A stretch of 64,000 nt of DNA. Origin: Peptoniphilus_A hominis. GTDB taxonomy: Bacteria > Bacillota > Clostridia > Tissierellales > Peptoniphilaceae. The notes under the pieces are model-generated. The model was given only the letters and a program-made list of their open reading frames with translations. It was not told the origin of the DNA and did no database searches. Both the position numbers and the translations under genes were made by a program. Location: the NCBI RefSeq assembly GCF_040096015.1, contig NZ_JBBMFO010000003.1, positions 32,146 to 96,145 on the forward strand, written 5' to 3'. Shown piece after piece: positions 1 through 7,751 of the stretch. Position 1 is the first letter of the stretch, and each line of letters starts with the position of its first letter.

Positions 1-30
1 AAAAATTGCAGAATCTCTATAATTTTTAAA

Positions 31-58
31 AAGGCTTGCTGGAGCCAGCCTTTTATTT
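31..58 (+). terminator. Rho-independent terminator of an upstream gene
   Basis: A GC-rich hairpin (arms AAGGCT and AGCCTT) is followed by a T-rich run on the + strand. It probably ends a + strand gene lying to the left of the window. Confidence 0.55.
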
Positions 59-61
59 TAA

Positions 62-98
62 AAGGAGCCAAAGTTTTTACACTCTGGCTCCTTTTTTT
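62..98. terminator. Bidirectional terminator after the MetA-aspartokinase gene
   Basis: The inverted repeat GGAGCCA/TGGCTCC is flanked by a T7 run on the + strand and a T4 run on the - strand. On the - strand it directly follows the stop of the fusion gene, so it likely ends that transcript and may also stop + strand readthrough. Confidence 0.7.
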
Positions 99-1893
99 AG
101 TCTTTAATAACTGTTCCATGATTTCTAGGATTATTTGTGTTTAAAATTTTTATGGTAATATTTTTTTCTTCAACGGGCCTTATGGCATCGCCTTGGTAGA
201 CCTGGGCCCCCTTATCTATTATTTCCTTTAGCTCCTTAAAATTTAGCTTGTCAATTGTCTTTGCATCAGGATCCTTATTGGGGTCTGATGTCATTATTCC
301 ATTTACATCAGTCCAGTTTTCGTAGACCTTGGAGTCCAGCGCGTAGGCTATAAGGCTTCCTGTGTAGTCGCTGCCGCCCCTTGTGAAAGTTACAATGTCG
401 CCATTGTTGTCGCTGCCATAAAATCCCGGTACCACTGCCTTTTGGTTGTCGCCAATGTGGATTCTTATTGACTCTCTTGATTTTTTTAAATCAACTTGAC
501 CTTCCTCGTCAAAAATTATTATGTCCTTGGCGTCTATAAAGTCGTAATCTAAATATTTTGACAAAAGTTTTGCATTTAAAAACTCGCCCCTGCTGACGAT
601 GAAGTCCTTGTTATTTGAATTTTTTATCTGGTCAAAGACAAATTTTAGTTCATCGTCCCAAAATTCTTCAAGTTTCAAATCCACTGCAATGTCAGAAAAT
701 CTTTTTTCAATTTTTTCCAGTTGGGTGTCCCTATAGGCTCTTTGGGCAGCAAGCTCTTCTTCAAGAGACTTTATAATTTTTTCAAGGTTCTCAATTTTTG
801 AATTTTTATCAGATAGAGAAATTAATTCATCTGTGACCTTTGTGTCTTCTTTAAATCTTCTTCCCGGTGCAGAAACTACAATTACATCTCTGTCTTCCTT
901 GGAGAAAATAATTTTTTTCACCTTGGCAAATTGTCCCGCGTCCTTTAAGGAGCTGCCGCCAAACTTTGAAACAGACTTGCCTTCTATTGTTTCAATGGCA
1001 AAAGGTGTCTCTTGATATACGCAGTAGTTTAGCCAGTTGGAGAAGAACAAGTTTCCTGCAGACCTCCACCTAATTTTTATTTCCTTCTTAGGGTCATTGT
1101 CCTCATAATAATTTTGTGGTGGGGCAATTTTCTTGCCCTGAGAAATATCTCTAATGTATTCACTGTGTAGGGTGTCCTTGTCATATTCCCAGTGACCAAA
1201 GTTAAATACAAAGCGGTTGTCCTTTGTAGTGGCAAGGGAAACTCCAGTGTCAGGTCTTGCTGCAAGGACTTCTAAGTCTTCTATGTCCTCTAGGTCTTCT
1301 GCCTTAACATAAGTGTGCCTTGATGTTGGAACTAAAAATGTGTCGTCAAAACCCTTGACGATTTTATTGTCCTTTAGCTTGTCAAATTCAAAGACGCCAA
1401 ATATTTTTCCATCAGACACCTTGTGGTCAATCTTGTAATAGTGATAGAGGGCTGCTTGGGCTGACCAGCATATAAACATTGTGGAGTAGACATTTTCCTT
1501 GGCAAATTCAAAAATTGTCTTTAGTTCGTCCCAATATTTAATTTCTTCATAGGCAATAGTTTCAATTGGGGCTCCAGTTATTATCATTGCGTCGTACTTC
1601 TTGTGCTTAATATCTTCATAGGTTTTGTAGAAGGCTCTTAGTCTTTTTAAATCGCTATTTGTTGGATTGTAGGACTCCATTCTCACAAGGTCAATATTTA
1701 TTTGAAGGGCTGTGTTAGATAACATTCTCAAAAGTTGAAGCTCTGTCTCTTCCTTTTTAGGCATTAAATTTACAATTGCAATGCTAAGGGGTCTTATGTC
1801 CTGCTCCTTGGCAGATGAATCTCTCATTGTAAAAATATTTTCTCTCTCTAAAACTTCTTCAACTATTAAATCTTTAGGTATTATTAAGGGCAT
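97..1893 (-). CDS. Homoserine O-acetyltransferase (MetA) fused to aspartate kinase catalytic domain
   Basis: This is a 598-residue two-domain protein. Residues 1 to about 297 are a complete MetA domain: the nucleophile Cys142 lies in ICWSAQAA, and His234 and Glu236 lie in FGHWEYD. Glu111 (in ITGAPIET) is the residue linked to acetyl-CoA rather than succinyl-CoA use in this family. Residues 306-598 are an aspartokinase catalytic domain, with the KFGGSS motif at 310, FTRGGSDYTG and the WTDVNGIMTSDP block. It ends right after the kinase fold, so the usual C-terminal ACT regulatory domains are absent. A charged, probably coiled-coil insert lies near residues 365-410. The protein would catalyse the first step of the aspartate family and the homoserine activation step of methionine synthesis. 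A Met T-box lies directly upstream. Both domains look intact; kinase activity is inferred from motifs. Confidence 0.9.
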   Translation of the reverse strand: MPLIIPKDLIVEEVLERENIFTMRDSSAKEQDIRPLSIAIVNLMPKKEETELQLLRMLSNTALQINIDLVRMESYNPTNSDLKRLRAFYKTYEDIKHKKYDAMIITGAPIETIAYEEIKYWDELKTIFEFAKENVYSTMFICWSAQAALYHYYKIDHKVSDGKIFGVFEFDKLKDNKIVKGFDDTFLVPTSRHTYVKAEDLEDIEDLEVLAARPDTGVSLATTKDNRFVFNFGHWEYDKDTLHSEYIRDISQGKKIAPPQNYYEDNDPKKEIKIRWRSAGNLFFSNWLNYCVYQETPFAIETIEGKSVSKFGGSSLKDAGQFAKVKKIIFSKEDRDVIVVSAPGRRFKEDTKVTDELISLSDKNSKIENLEKIIKSLEEELAAQRAYRDTQLEKIEKRFSDIAVDLKLEEFWDDELKFVFDQIKNSNNKDFIVSRGEFLNAKLLSKYLDYDFIDAKDIIIFDEEGQVDLKKSRESIRIHIGDNQKAVVPGFYGSDNNGDIVTFTRGGSDYTGSLIAYALDSKVYENWTDVNGIMTSDPNKDPDAKTIDKLNFKELKEIIDKGAQVYQGDAIRPVEEKNITIKILNTNNPRNHGTVIKD

Positions 1894-1954
1894 TTTTTAT
1901 TCCTCTCTTCTATAAAATTTGTACTTGTGAGTAATTTTAAATTTTTAGGCTTTA

Positions 1955-2212
1955 TAAAATAAAAAAAGCTCCCGTCCCATAAGGACGAAAGCTTCGTGTT
2001 ACCACCTTAATTCTCCCTTATCTCGCAATAAGGGACTCTTCAAGTACTAGCATACTCTATCGCTATAACGGGCGAGCCCGTACTCATCTAAATATCGACA
2101 AGCACTCGAGAAAGACCATGTTCACTTATTTTTCTTCTACTTCTTTCACCAAACGAAGCTCTCTGTAATCAGTCCAACAAGTTACTCTTCTCTCTGTTGA
2201 GTTTAAATTTTA
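1955..2212 (-). ncRNA. T-box riboswitch, methionine-specific (AUG specifier)
   Basis: On the - strand the leader carries the T-box core AAGGTGGTAACACG (complement of about 1996-2009). It is followed by a terminator hairpin (complement of AAAGCTCCCGTCCC...GGACGAAAGCTT, 1966-1993) with a T7 tract. A long Stem I occupies roughly 2100-2195 and contains the GGTGAAAG apical-loop sequence. In the specifier loop the context GAACAUGGUC places AUG at 2119-2117, which predicts sensing of uncharged tRNA-Met. The UGGU bulge fits a discriminator A. Charged tRNA-Met would allow termination; starvation would allow transcription of the MetA-aspartokinase gene. Confidence 0.88.
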
Positions 2213-2216
2213 TACT

Positions 2217-2245
2217 ATGATAGCATCTAATATTATTTATGTCAA
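2217..2245 (-). promoter_or_regulatory. Sigma-A promoter of the Met T-box leader
   Basis: On the - strand a perfect -35 box TTGACA (2245-2240), a 17-nt spacer and a -10 box TATCAT (2222-2217) lie just upstream of the T-box Stem I. Transcription would start near 2210. Confidence 0.75.
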
Positions 2246-2361
2246 ATAATTTTATTTTGCTTATGGATTTAAAATTTTTCAAGTAGCCCAAAATTTTTTC
2301 AGGGTCAAAATTTTTACCATGAATAAATTTTGAGACCAAGAACTTCTTATAAAAGTCAAAA
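2246..2361. other. Non-coding stretch with a bulged inverted repeat
   Basis: The roughly 515-bp gap between citF and the MetA fusion holds the T-box, its promoter, the citF terminator and this remainder. The only structure seen in the remainder is an AT-rich inverted repeat at 2303-2337 (arms GGTCAAAATTT and AAATTTTGAGACC, with a 2-nt bulge). I see no open reading frame of note. Confidence 0.4.
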
Positions 2362-2386
2362 AAAGAGAGACCGCAGCCTCTCTTAA
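2362..2386 (-). terminator. Terminator of the citS-citDEF operon
   Basis: On the - strand the hairpin AAGAGAG-(GCTGCGG)-TCTCTCTT is followed by a T7 run, 23 bases after the citF stop. It marks the end of the citrate lyase transcript. Confidence 0.85.
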
Positions 2387-2408
2387 TAGTATAGTTAGAT
2401 TTTTTACT

Positions 2409-3956
2409 TTAAGCTTCCTTTTTAATTACATCAATTATAGAACCATCTCTGTATTCTACAACTGCAACTACTTCATCAGAGAACTTAATTTCTTCAGGTT
2501 TACCTGTAAGTTTTTCTGCCATTTGTTGCAATTCTTTGATGTCTTTAATTTCAAGTCCAGCTTCTTCAAATTTTTCAATTAGGTCTTTTCTCTTTGGATT
2601 TACAGCAATGCCGTAGTCTGTACATACTACATCAACGGATTCGCCAGGTGTACAAACTGTTGTAACCTTATCCATGATAATTGGATTTCTTGACCTTACA
2701 AGTGGTGCAAGGATAAGTGACATCTTTGCTCCAGGTGCAGTGTCTTGGTGTCCACCAACTGCTTGGTTGATTACTCCATCTGATCTTGTCATTACATTGA
2801 CATTGAAGTCTGTGTCGATTTCAAGTGCGCCAAGTAGTACAAAGTCAAGAGTGTTAACTGCTGGTGTTGGGTTGTTTGGATTTGCATAAGATGATGCTGT
2901 TTGTTCAAAGTGCTTTGGATTTTCGCGAATTGATCTTACTGCATCAAGGTCAAAGGATTGTGTATCGTAAATACCATCAATTAGACCTTCTTCAAGCATT
3001 GTCACCATATATCCAGTGATTCCACCAAGTGCCATTGAAGCTTTTATATTGTCCTTCTTCATTTCTTCACGAAGAAGTTTTGCCACTGCAAGTGTTGAAC
3101 CTGCAGCTCCAGTTTGGAATCTAAAGCCATCTTTATAAAGTCCAGATGCCTTAATTGCCTTTACAGCATTATTGGCAATCAATAAATCTCTTGGGTTGTC
3201 ATTAAATCTAATTGAGCCAGAAACAATCCCCTTAGGGTCCCCTATTGCGTCAACTTCAACTACATAATCAACATACATCATGCCAATTGATGCAGGAATG
3301 TTAGGGAAAGGTACAAGATTATCTGTGATTGCAATTACGCAGTCAGCATACTGAGCGTCAACTATGGCATAGCCTAGTGAGCCACAAGCAGCTTTTCCTT
3401 CTCTACCATTCATGTTGCCGTATTCGTCACAAGATGGTGCAGCTAAAAAGGCTACATCAATGTGAAGTTCGCCATCTTCAATAGCTCTTGCACGGCCACC
3501 GTGAGAACGAATTATACATGGTTTTTTAAGGATTCCTTGTGAGATTTTTTCTCCAAGTTCTCCCCTAAGTCCTGATGATTGAATGCCAGTGATTACACCT
3601 TTTTCAATTAGCGGAATTAGTTTGTCGTGGCAAGGTGATAGTGATGATGGAGCAAGAGTTAGGTCCTTAATGCCCATATCAGCAATAACTTGCATAACCA
3701 TATTTACAACATAGTCACCATTTCTTAGGTGGTGGTGGAAGGAAATTGTCATTCCATCCTTAAGTCCACTTTTCTTTACAGCTTCTTCAATAGAGCCTAA
3801 AAGTTTACTTTCGTCTCTTCTTCCATATCTAATTTTGGGAGAAGCCTTTCTATCAGTTCTAAGATATTTGCCTTCGCCTTTAAAAGGAACAAGTTCGCCA
3901 ATGCCTTCGAGGTATTCAGGGATATCTCTTCCTACTGCATTTTTATTATAGTTCAT
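2409..3956 (-). CDS. citF: Citrate lyase alpha subunit (citrate:acetyl-ACP transferase)
   Basis: The 515-residue protein has the length and sequence of CitF, the subunit that exchanges the acetyl group on the lyase acyl carrier protein for citrate. Family landmarks include the SFHHHLRNGD block near residue 73, the SHGGRARAIEDGE segment and the FQTGAAGSTLAVA segment. The start is the ATG six bases after GGAGG, rather than the in-frame TTG three bases after it. It overlaps the end of citE by 11 bp, so the two are probably translationally coupled. It is the last gene of a four-gene operon. Confidence 0.95.
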   Translation of the reverse strand: MNYNKNAVGRDIPEYLEGIGELVPFKGEGKYLRTDRKASPKIRYGRRDESKLLGSIEEAVKKSGLKDGMTISFHHHLRNGDYVVNMVMQVIADMGIKDLTLAPSSLSPCHDKLIPLIEKGVITGIQSSGLRGELGEKISQGILKKPCIIRSHGGRARAIEDGELHIDVAFLAAPSCDEYGNMNGREGKAACGSLGYAIVDAQYADCVIAITDNLVPFPNIPASIGMMYVDYVVEVDAIGDPKGIVSGSIRFNDNPRDLLIANNAVKAIKASGLYKDGFRFQTGAAGSTLAVAKLLREEMKKDNIKASMALGGITGYMVTMLEEGLIDGIYDTQSFDLDAVRSIRENPKHFEQTASSYANPNNPTPAVNTLDFVLLGALEIDTDFNVNVMTRSDGVINQAVGGHQDTAPGAKMSLILAPLVRSRNPIIMDKVTTVCTPGESVDVVCTDYGIAVNPKRKDLIEKFEEAGLEIKDIKELQQMAEKLTGKPEEIKFSDEVVAVVEYRDGSIIDVIKKEA

Positions 3957-4845
3957 CAATATCCTCCTTCTTTAGCACTCCACTTGCTACTGCAAGGTCA
4001 AGAACTCTTTGTGCACCAGCAATAACTGGATAGTCAACCATTTTTCCGTCAACTGTAATAACTCCAGAGCCCTTTCTTTCAGCTTCCTTTGAACCTGCTA
4101 TAATTCTTAGTGACTTAGTAATGTCTTTTTCAGTTGGTGTGTAAACTTCATTTACAACAGCAATCTGTTTAGGGTGAATAACAGACTTGCCATCAAAGCC
4201 AAGGTCCTTAATAAATTGAACTTCTTCTCTAAAGGCATCCATGTCGCTTAAGTTTGTGTTAACTGTATCGAAACAAGCAATGCCTGCATTTCTTGCTGCA
4301 AGTACAATTTGACTTCTTGCTGCAAAAAGTTCCCAACCATGTTTAGACCTTTGTGTCTTTAAATTTGTAACATAGTCGGCAGCTCCAAGGGCAATACCCA
4401 TCATTCTAGGTGATGCCTTTGCAATGTCAACTGCATTAATTACACCAGTTGGAGATTCAATGGCAGCCATCATAAGAGTTCTTCCTTGGCATCCCATTTC
4501 TTCTTCTACTTCTGTAATAATTTCGTCTACATCTTTTACATCTTGTGCAGTTTCTGATTTTGGTAATCTAATTACATCTACTCCAGCTTTAACCACTGCC
4601 TTAATATCTTCACGTCCAAAAGGTGTGTCAAGGGCATTTATTCTTACAACAACTTCAGTTTTTCCGTAGTCTAAAGTTTTAAGTGCATTGTAAACTAAAA
4701 ATCTTGCCGCATCTTTTTGATTGATACTCGTTGCATCTTCAAGGTCGATCATAATTGAATCAGGGCCATAAATATGAGCATCAGTGATGTTAGCAGGGTT
4801 GTTACCTGGAAGAAACATCATTGTTCTTCTTAATCTCTCTTTCAA
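3946..4845 (-). CDS. citE: Citrate lyase beta subunit (citryl-ACP lyase)
   Basis: The 299-residue TIM-barrel protein of the CitE/HpcH family splits citryl-ACP into oxaloacetate and acetyl-ACP. It begins with the family's typical LRRTMMFLPGNNP stretch, followed by DSIMIDLEDA. The metal-binding acidic and CoA/ACP-contact regions (for example AAIESPTGV and GIALGAADYV) are present. The start is a TTG following GGAGCTGAT, and that ribosome site overlaps the end of citD. Spacing to citD is 4 bp. Confidence 0.95.
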   Translation of the reverse strand: MKERLRRTMMFLPGNNPANITDAHIYGPDSIMIDLEDATSINQKDAARFLVYNALKTLDYGKTEVVVRINALDTPFGREDIKAVVKAGVDVIRLPKSETAQDVKDVDEIITEVEEEMGCQGRTLMMAAIESPTGVINAVDIAKASPRMMGIALGAADYVTNLKTQRSKHGWELFAARSQIVLAARNAGIACFDTVNTNLSDMDAFREEVQFIKDLGFDGKSVIHPKQIAVVNEVYTPTEKDITKSLRIIAGSKEAERKGSGVITVDGKMVDYPVIAGAQRVLDLAVASGVLKKEDIDEL

Positions 4846-4849
4846 AATA

Positions 4850-5131
4850 TCAGCTCCAATTATATTCTGTACTTTCAGCTGCTCTAAAGCATGCTGCTTC
4901 TACTCTTGCTTTAATAGTGTAGTCCAAGGCTCCCTTGTCTACAGCAGTAACTTTTGCATTTTCTACCTTTAATTCTTCTAAGGTATCTCTAATAACTTTT
5001 TCAATTTGTTTGCCAAATTGTTTTTTCACTGAACTTTCAAGTTCAATGGAAATGCCTTCGCCGTTGTCAACTGTTATTAAAATATCATTTGACTCAAGAG
5101 TTCCAGCCATTGCTTCTTTTTTTAGTTTCAA
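4850..5131 (-). CDS. citD: Citrate lyase acyl carrier protein (gamma subunit)
   Basis: The 93-residue protein matches CitD in length and in the N-terminal AMAGTLESND motif. Ser14 is the expected attachment site of the 2'-(5''-phosphoribosyl)-3'-dephospho-CoA group, which CitG makes and CitX attaches (genes at 13.7-14.6 and 12.3-12.8 kb). The start is TTG behind AGGAGGG. It is the first lyase gene, 14 bp after the transporter. Confidence 0.95.
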   Translation of the reverse strand: MKLKKEAMAGTLESNDILITVDNGEGISIELESSVKKQFGKQIEKVIRDTLEELKVENAKVTAVDKGALDYTIKARVEAACFRAAESTEYNWS

Positions 5132-5145
5132 AAATATCCCTCCTA

Positions 5146-6435
5146 CTACATGAGCGTTCCAAAGAGTATTGATCCTATAACAAGTATAATACCTCCGCCA
5201 AGTCTTGATGAAAGTTGTGCATAAGAAATTAAATCCATTCTGTCAGCTGCTCCAAGAACTGCCAAGTCTCCAGATCCACCTCTGTTTGCCATACAAAGTC
5301 CTGCAGTAACAGCAGAGTCAACAAAGAAGAATCCTACAAGGTGTCCAACAAGTCCTGAACCAATAACAGCACCAACAACAATTAAAAATGACATAACAAC
5401 ATTTCCAAAAGTGATAGCGTCTCTTAGTTCAACTAAGTCAGTTTCAACACCAACCCCAACCATAATTAAGATTACAATGTTTTTTGTGAAGAAAGATTGA
5501 ACTTCCTTAGCAGCTTGTCTAAGTGGTCCAGGAACAATTCCAAGTCCATTAGCAAGAGCAACAATAATAATCATAAAAGCAAAGGGATGAATTGGCACTG
5601 AAGGAACTAGTGGATCCCAAACTTTATCTGCGATTAGTCTTCCTAGTTGGTAGAAAGTAAGAGCCATTAAAATTGCTCCAGCGTAGTCCTTTAATTGTGT
5701 AGTGAACTTTTCTTCATTTTGTTCAATTTCAGGAGCTGATCTCATAAGAGTTTTCTTATCTCCTGTAAGGCCTGGCTTACTGCTTCCAATCTTATTTAAA
5801 ATACCACCTGCAATAATAGCAAAGATATTTGCAATTGTAAGAATTGAAATAGCAAAACCATAGTAGTTTGCAGCAGCATCTCCTGTAACTCTTTCATAAA
5901 TTTGACTTAGAGGAACTGCACCTGCACCGTTACCTCCACCCATTACTGGAAGAACATACTTTAAAACAGTTTCAGATGGAGAAACTCCAAAGAAAAATCC
6001 CCCAATAATGCCAAGAATGGCAGCACCTAAAACTCCACCAAGGATTGCTGGAATATATCCTGCAAAAGACTTGATCATAAGATCTCTATTAAGTCCTAGA
6101 AGTGAACCAGAGATAAGCATTATGATAAAGAAGTTTAATAGTCCCATAGGCTTTGAGTTAACAGATGAAATAAGTTCTACATATTCTTCTGGTATAACAT
6201 TTAGATAAACTAAAACTGCTGTACCCAAGAAGGCAAGAACAAGTCCACCACCAACATAAGTATTCCAGATTGGAATAATCTCTCCAATTTCATATAAAAT
6301 AATACCTATTGCGAACATAAGGGCAACGCCGCCCGCTAAATCTTTTGACAAAACTCCCGTGTATGTTGCTATGAAAACAATTATTGCTAAAACCAATAAC
6401 ATTGGAAGGTTAAGTCCAAAATATTTTTTCTTCAT
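5146..6435 (-). CDS. Citrate/2-hydroxycarboxylate:cation symporter (2HCT family, CitS-like)
   Basis: The 429-residue, very hydrophobic protein has about 11-12 membrane segments. It carries the two re-entrant-loop GGxG signatures of the 2-hydroxycarboxylate transporters: one in VMGGGNGAGAVPLSQ and one in CMANRGGSGDLAVLG, the latter followed by the conserved arginine of the AADRMD segment. Relatives include Klebsiella CitS and lactic-acid-bacterial CitP/MleP. Its place as first gene of the citrate lyase operon makes citrate the likely substrate, but malate or citrate/acetate exchange cannot be excluded. The start has a strong AAGGAGG site. Confidence 0.88.
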   Translation of the reverse strand: MKKKYFGLNLPMLLVLAIIVFIATYTGVLSKDLAGGVALMFAIGIILYEIGEIIPIWNTYVGGGLVLAFLGTAVLVYLNVIPEEYVELISSVNSKPMGLLNFFIIMLISGSLLGLNRDLMIKSFAGYIPAILGGVLGAAILGIIGGFFFGVSPSETVLKYVLPVMGGGNGAGAVPLSQIYERVTGDAAANYYGFAISILTIANIFAIIAGGILNKIGSSKPGLTGDKKTLMRSAPEIEQNEEKFTTQLKDYAGAILMALTFYQLGRLIADKVWDPLVPSVPIHPFAFMIIIVALANGLGIVPGPLRQAAKEVQSFFTKNIVILIMVGVGVETDLVELRDAITFGNVVMSFLIVVGAVIGSGLVGHLVGFFFVDSAVTAGLCMANRGGSGDLAVLGAADRMDLISYAQLSSRLGGGIILVIGSILFGTLM

Positions 6436-6463
6436 AGAAAAAACCTCCTTTACATTTACTTTT

Positions 6464-6493
6464 ATAATACCCTAAAAACTCATTGTTACGCAA
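6464..6493 (-). promoter_or_regulatory. Promoter of the citrate lyase operon
   Basis: On the - strand a -35 box TTGCGT (6493-6488), an 18-nt spacer and a -10 box TATTAT (6469-6464) lie about 30 bp before the transporter start. An 11-bp inverted repeat TTTGC-A-GCAAA (6518-6528), centred near -66, and a further repeat TGTTG-N6-CAACA (6534-6549) are possible LysR sites. Confidence 0.5.
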
Positions 6494-6706
6494 TAAGATA
6501 AAGCCTATTTCTCGCAGTTTGCAGCAAATGTTATGTTGTAGGTCCAACAAAATTATTTTGTGACAACGCTTTTAAAATAGCAATTAATTTTGAAAAAATA
6601 AGGTCATTGCTTGCTTTTCTTTAAATTTATTAGCTTAATATATTGAATTAATTTTACTTTGAAAAACAAGAAGTACTTTAATAAAAACAGTCCTTTAAAA
6701 TTAAAT

Positions 6707-7624
6707 TTATTTAAAAAACTTTTTTACCTCATCTATAAAAACTTTAGTAGCTTGGGACTTGTATATATCTGGGATTGTTAGAATTGCAGTGTACCAAATA
6801 TTTTCTTCTGTCCCAGATAAATTAAAGCTGTCATAATTTTTATCTTGGCTAAAGATGTTTAAATAGTCCTTGGGTATTATAGTAATCCCCATTCCATTGG
6901 CAGCAAGTCTTTTTGCAGTTTCAAAGTTTTTTGTAGTAAAGACGACATCTGGGCTTATACCATAAGATTTTATCGTTCTGTCTTGAACTTTTCTTATGCC
7001 CTTATTAATATCTAGAAGAATAAATTTTTCTCCCTCAAGATCTCTCAAATCCACATAACTTTTTCCATCTTTAACTTTTATTTTGTATGAATCTTTTAAA
7101 TAAGCTTTTGGAGTTACTAAGAGAAATTCGTCTTCCTTGAGGATTTCATAATTTATTTTCTCATTCATTTCCTTTTTATGAACATGAGTAAGTGCAAAAT
7201 CAACATTTCCACCTAGTACCAAGTTTTCAAGTACTCTTGTGTTCTCTTCTCTAATAATAATTTCGATATTCGGATAATTTTTGTTAAAATCTGGTAGAAC
7301 ATTGGGTAGAATATTCATTCCCATATATCTGGCAATGCCTATGACTAGCCTCCCTGCCTTTAATTCATTTATGTGAGTTATTTCAGACTTGAAGTCACTG
7401 TAAATATCGAGGATTTCCTTTGCCATAAGATAATATTTTTCTCCTGCATAGGTTAATTTCATTCCCCTTGGTTCCCGAATAAATAAATGAGTGCCTAATT
7501 CTCTTTCTATCCTTTGAAGAGATTGACTAAGACTTGGCTGGGCAATAAAAAGCTCCTCTGCCGCCTTGGAAATTGACTTAGTGTCAGCTATAGTTTTAAT
7601 ATAAAGTAATTCTCTATCGTTCAT
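6707..7624 (-). CDS. LysR-family regulator of citrate genes
   Basis: The 305-residue protein has an N-terminal winged helix-turn-helix (residues about 1-60, SISKAAEELFIAQPSLSQSLQRIE) followed by the periplasmic-binding-like effector domain of LysR regulators. It lies between the citrate lyase operon and a divergent CitMHS transporter, so it probably senses citrate or a related acid and activates one or both. The intergenic region towards the transporter contains a T-N11-A dyad placed as expected for this family. Function is inferred from context. Confidence 0.88.
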   Translation of the reverse strand: MNDRELLYIKTIADTKSISKAAEELFIAQPSLSQSLQRIERELGTHLFIREPRGMKLTYAGEKYYLMAKEILDIYSDFKSEITHINELKAGRLVIGIARYMGMNILPNVLPDFNKNYPNIEIIIREENTRVLENLVLGGNVDFALTHVHKKEMNEKINYEILKEDEFLLVTPKAYLKDSYKIKVKDGKSYVDLRDLEGEKFILLDINKGIRKVQDRTIKSYGISPDVVFTTKNFETAKRLAANGMGITIIPKDYLNIFSQDKNYDSFNLSGTEENIWYTAILTIPDIYKSQATKVFIDEVKKFFK

Positions 7625-7635
7625 AATCCACTCCC

Positions 7636-7650
7636 ATAGTTAAAAACTAT
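7636..7650. promoter_or_regulatory. Candidate LysR operator (T-N11-A dyad)
   Basis: The perfect inverted repeat ATAGTT-AAA-AACTAT contains the T-N11-A pattern (T7637, A7649) typical of LysR recognition sites. Its centre is about 65 bp upstream of the predicted transcription start of the CitMHS gene, which is the classic LysR activation position. It is also close to the regulator's own start. Confidence 0.6.
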
Positions 7651-7672
7651 ATGACCTATTTTTAATTCATAT

Positions 7673-7701
7673 TTGTTATATAGCCTCTTTAGTACGATAA
7701 T
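7673..7701 (+). promoter_or_regulatory. Promoter of the CitMHS transporter gene
   Basis: TTGTTA (7673-7678), a 17-nt spacer and GATAAT (7696-7701) form a good sigma-A-type promoter about 50 bp before the transporter start, with the LysR dyad upstream. Confidence 0.6.
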
Positions 7702-7751
7702 ATTTTATATATATGAAGACTTTATGTCAATTACATAACGGGAGGTAAATT

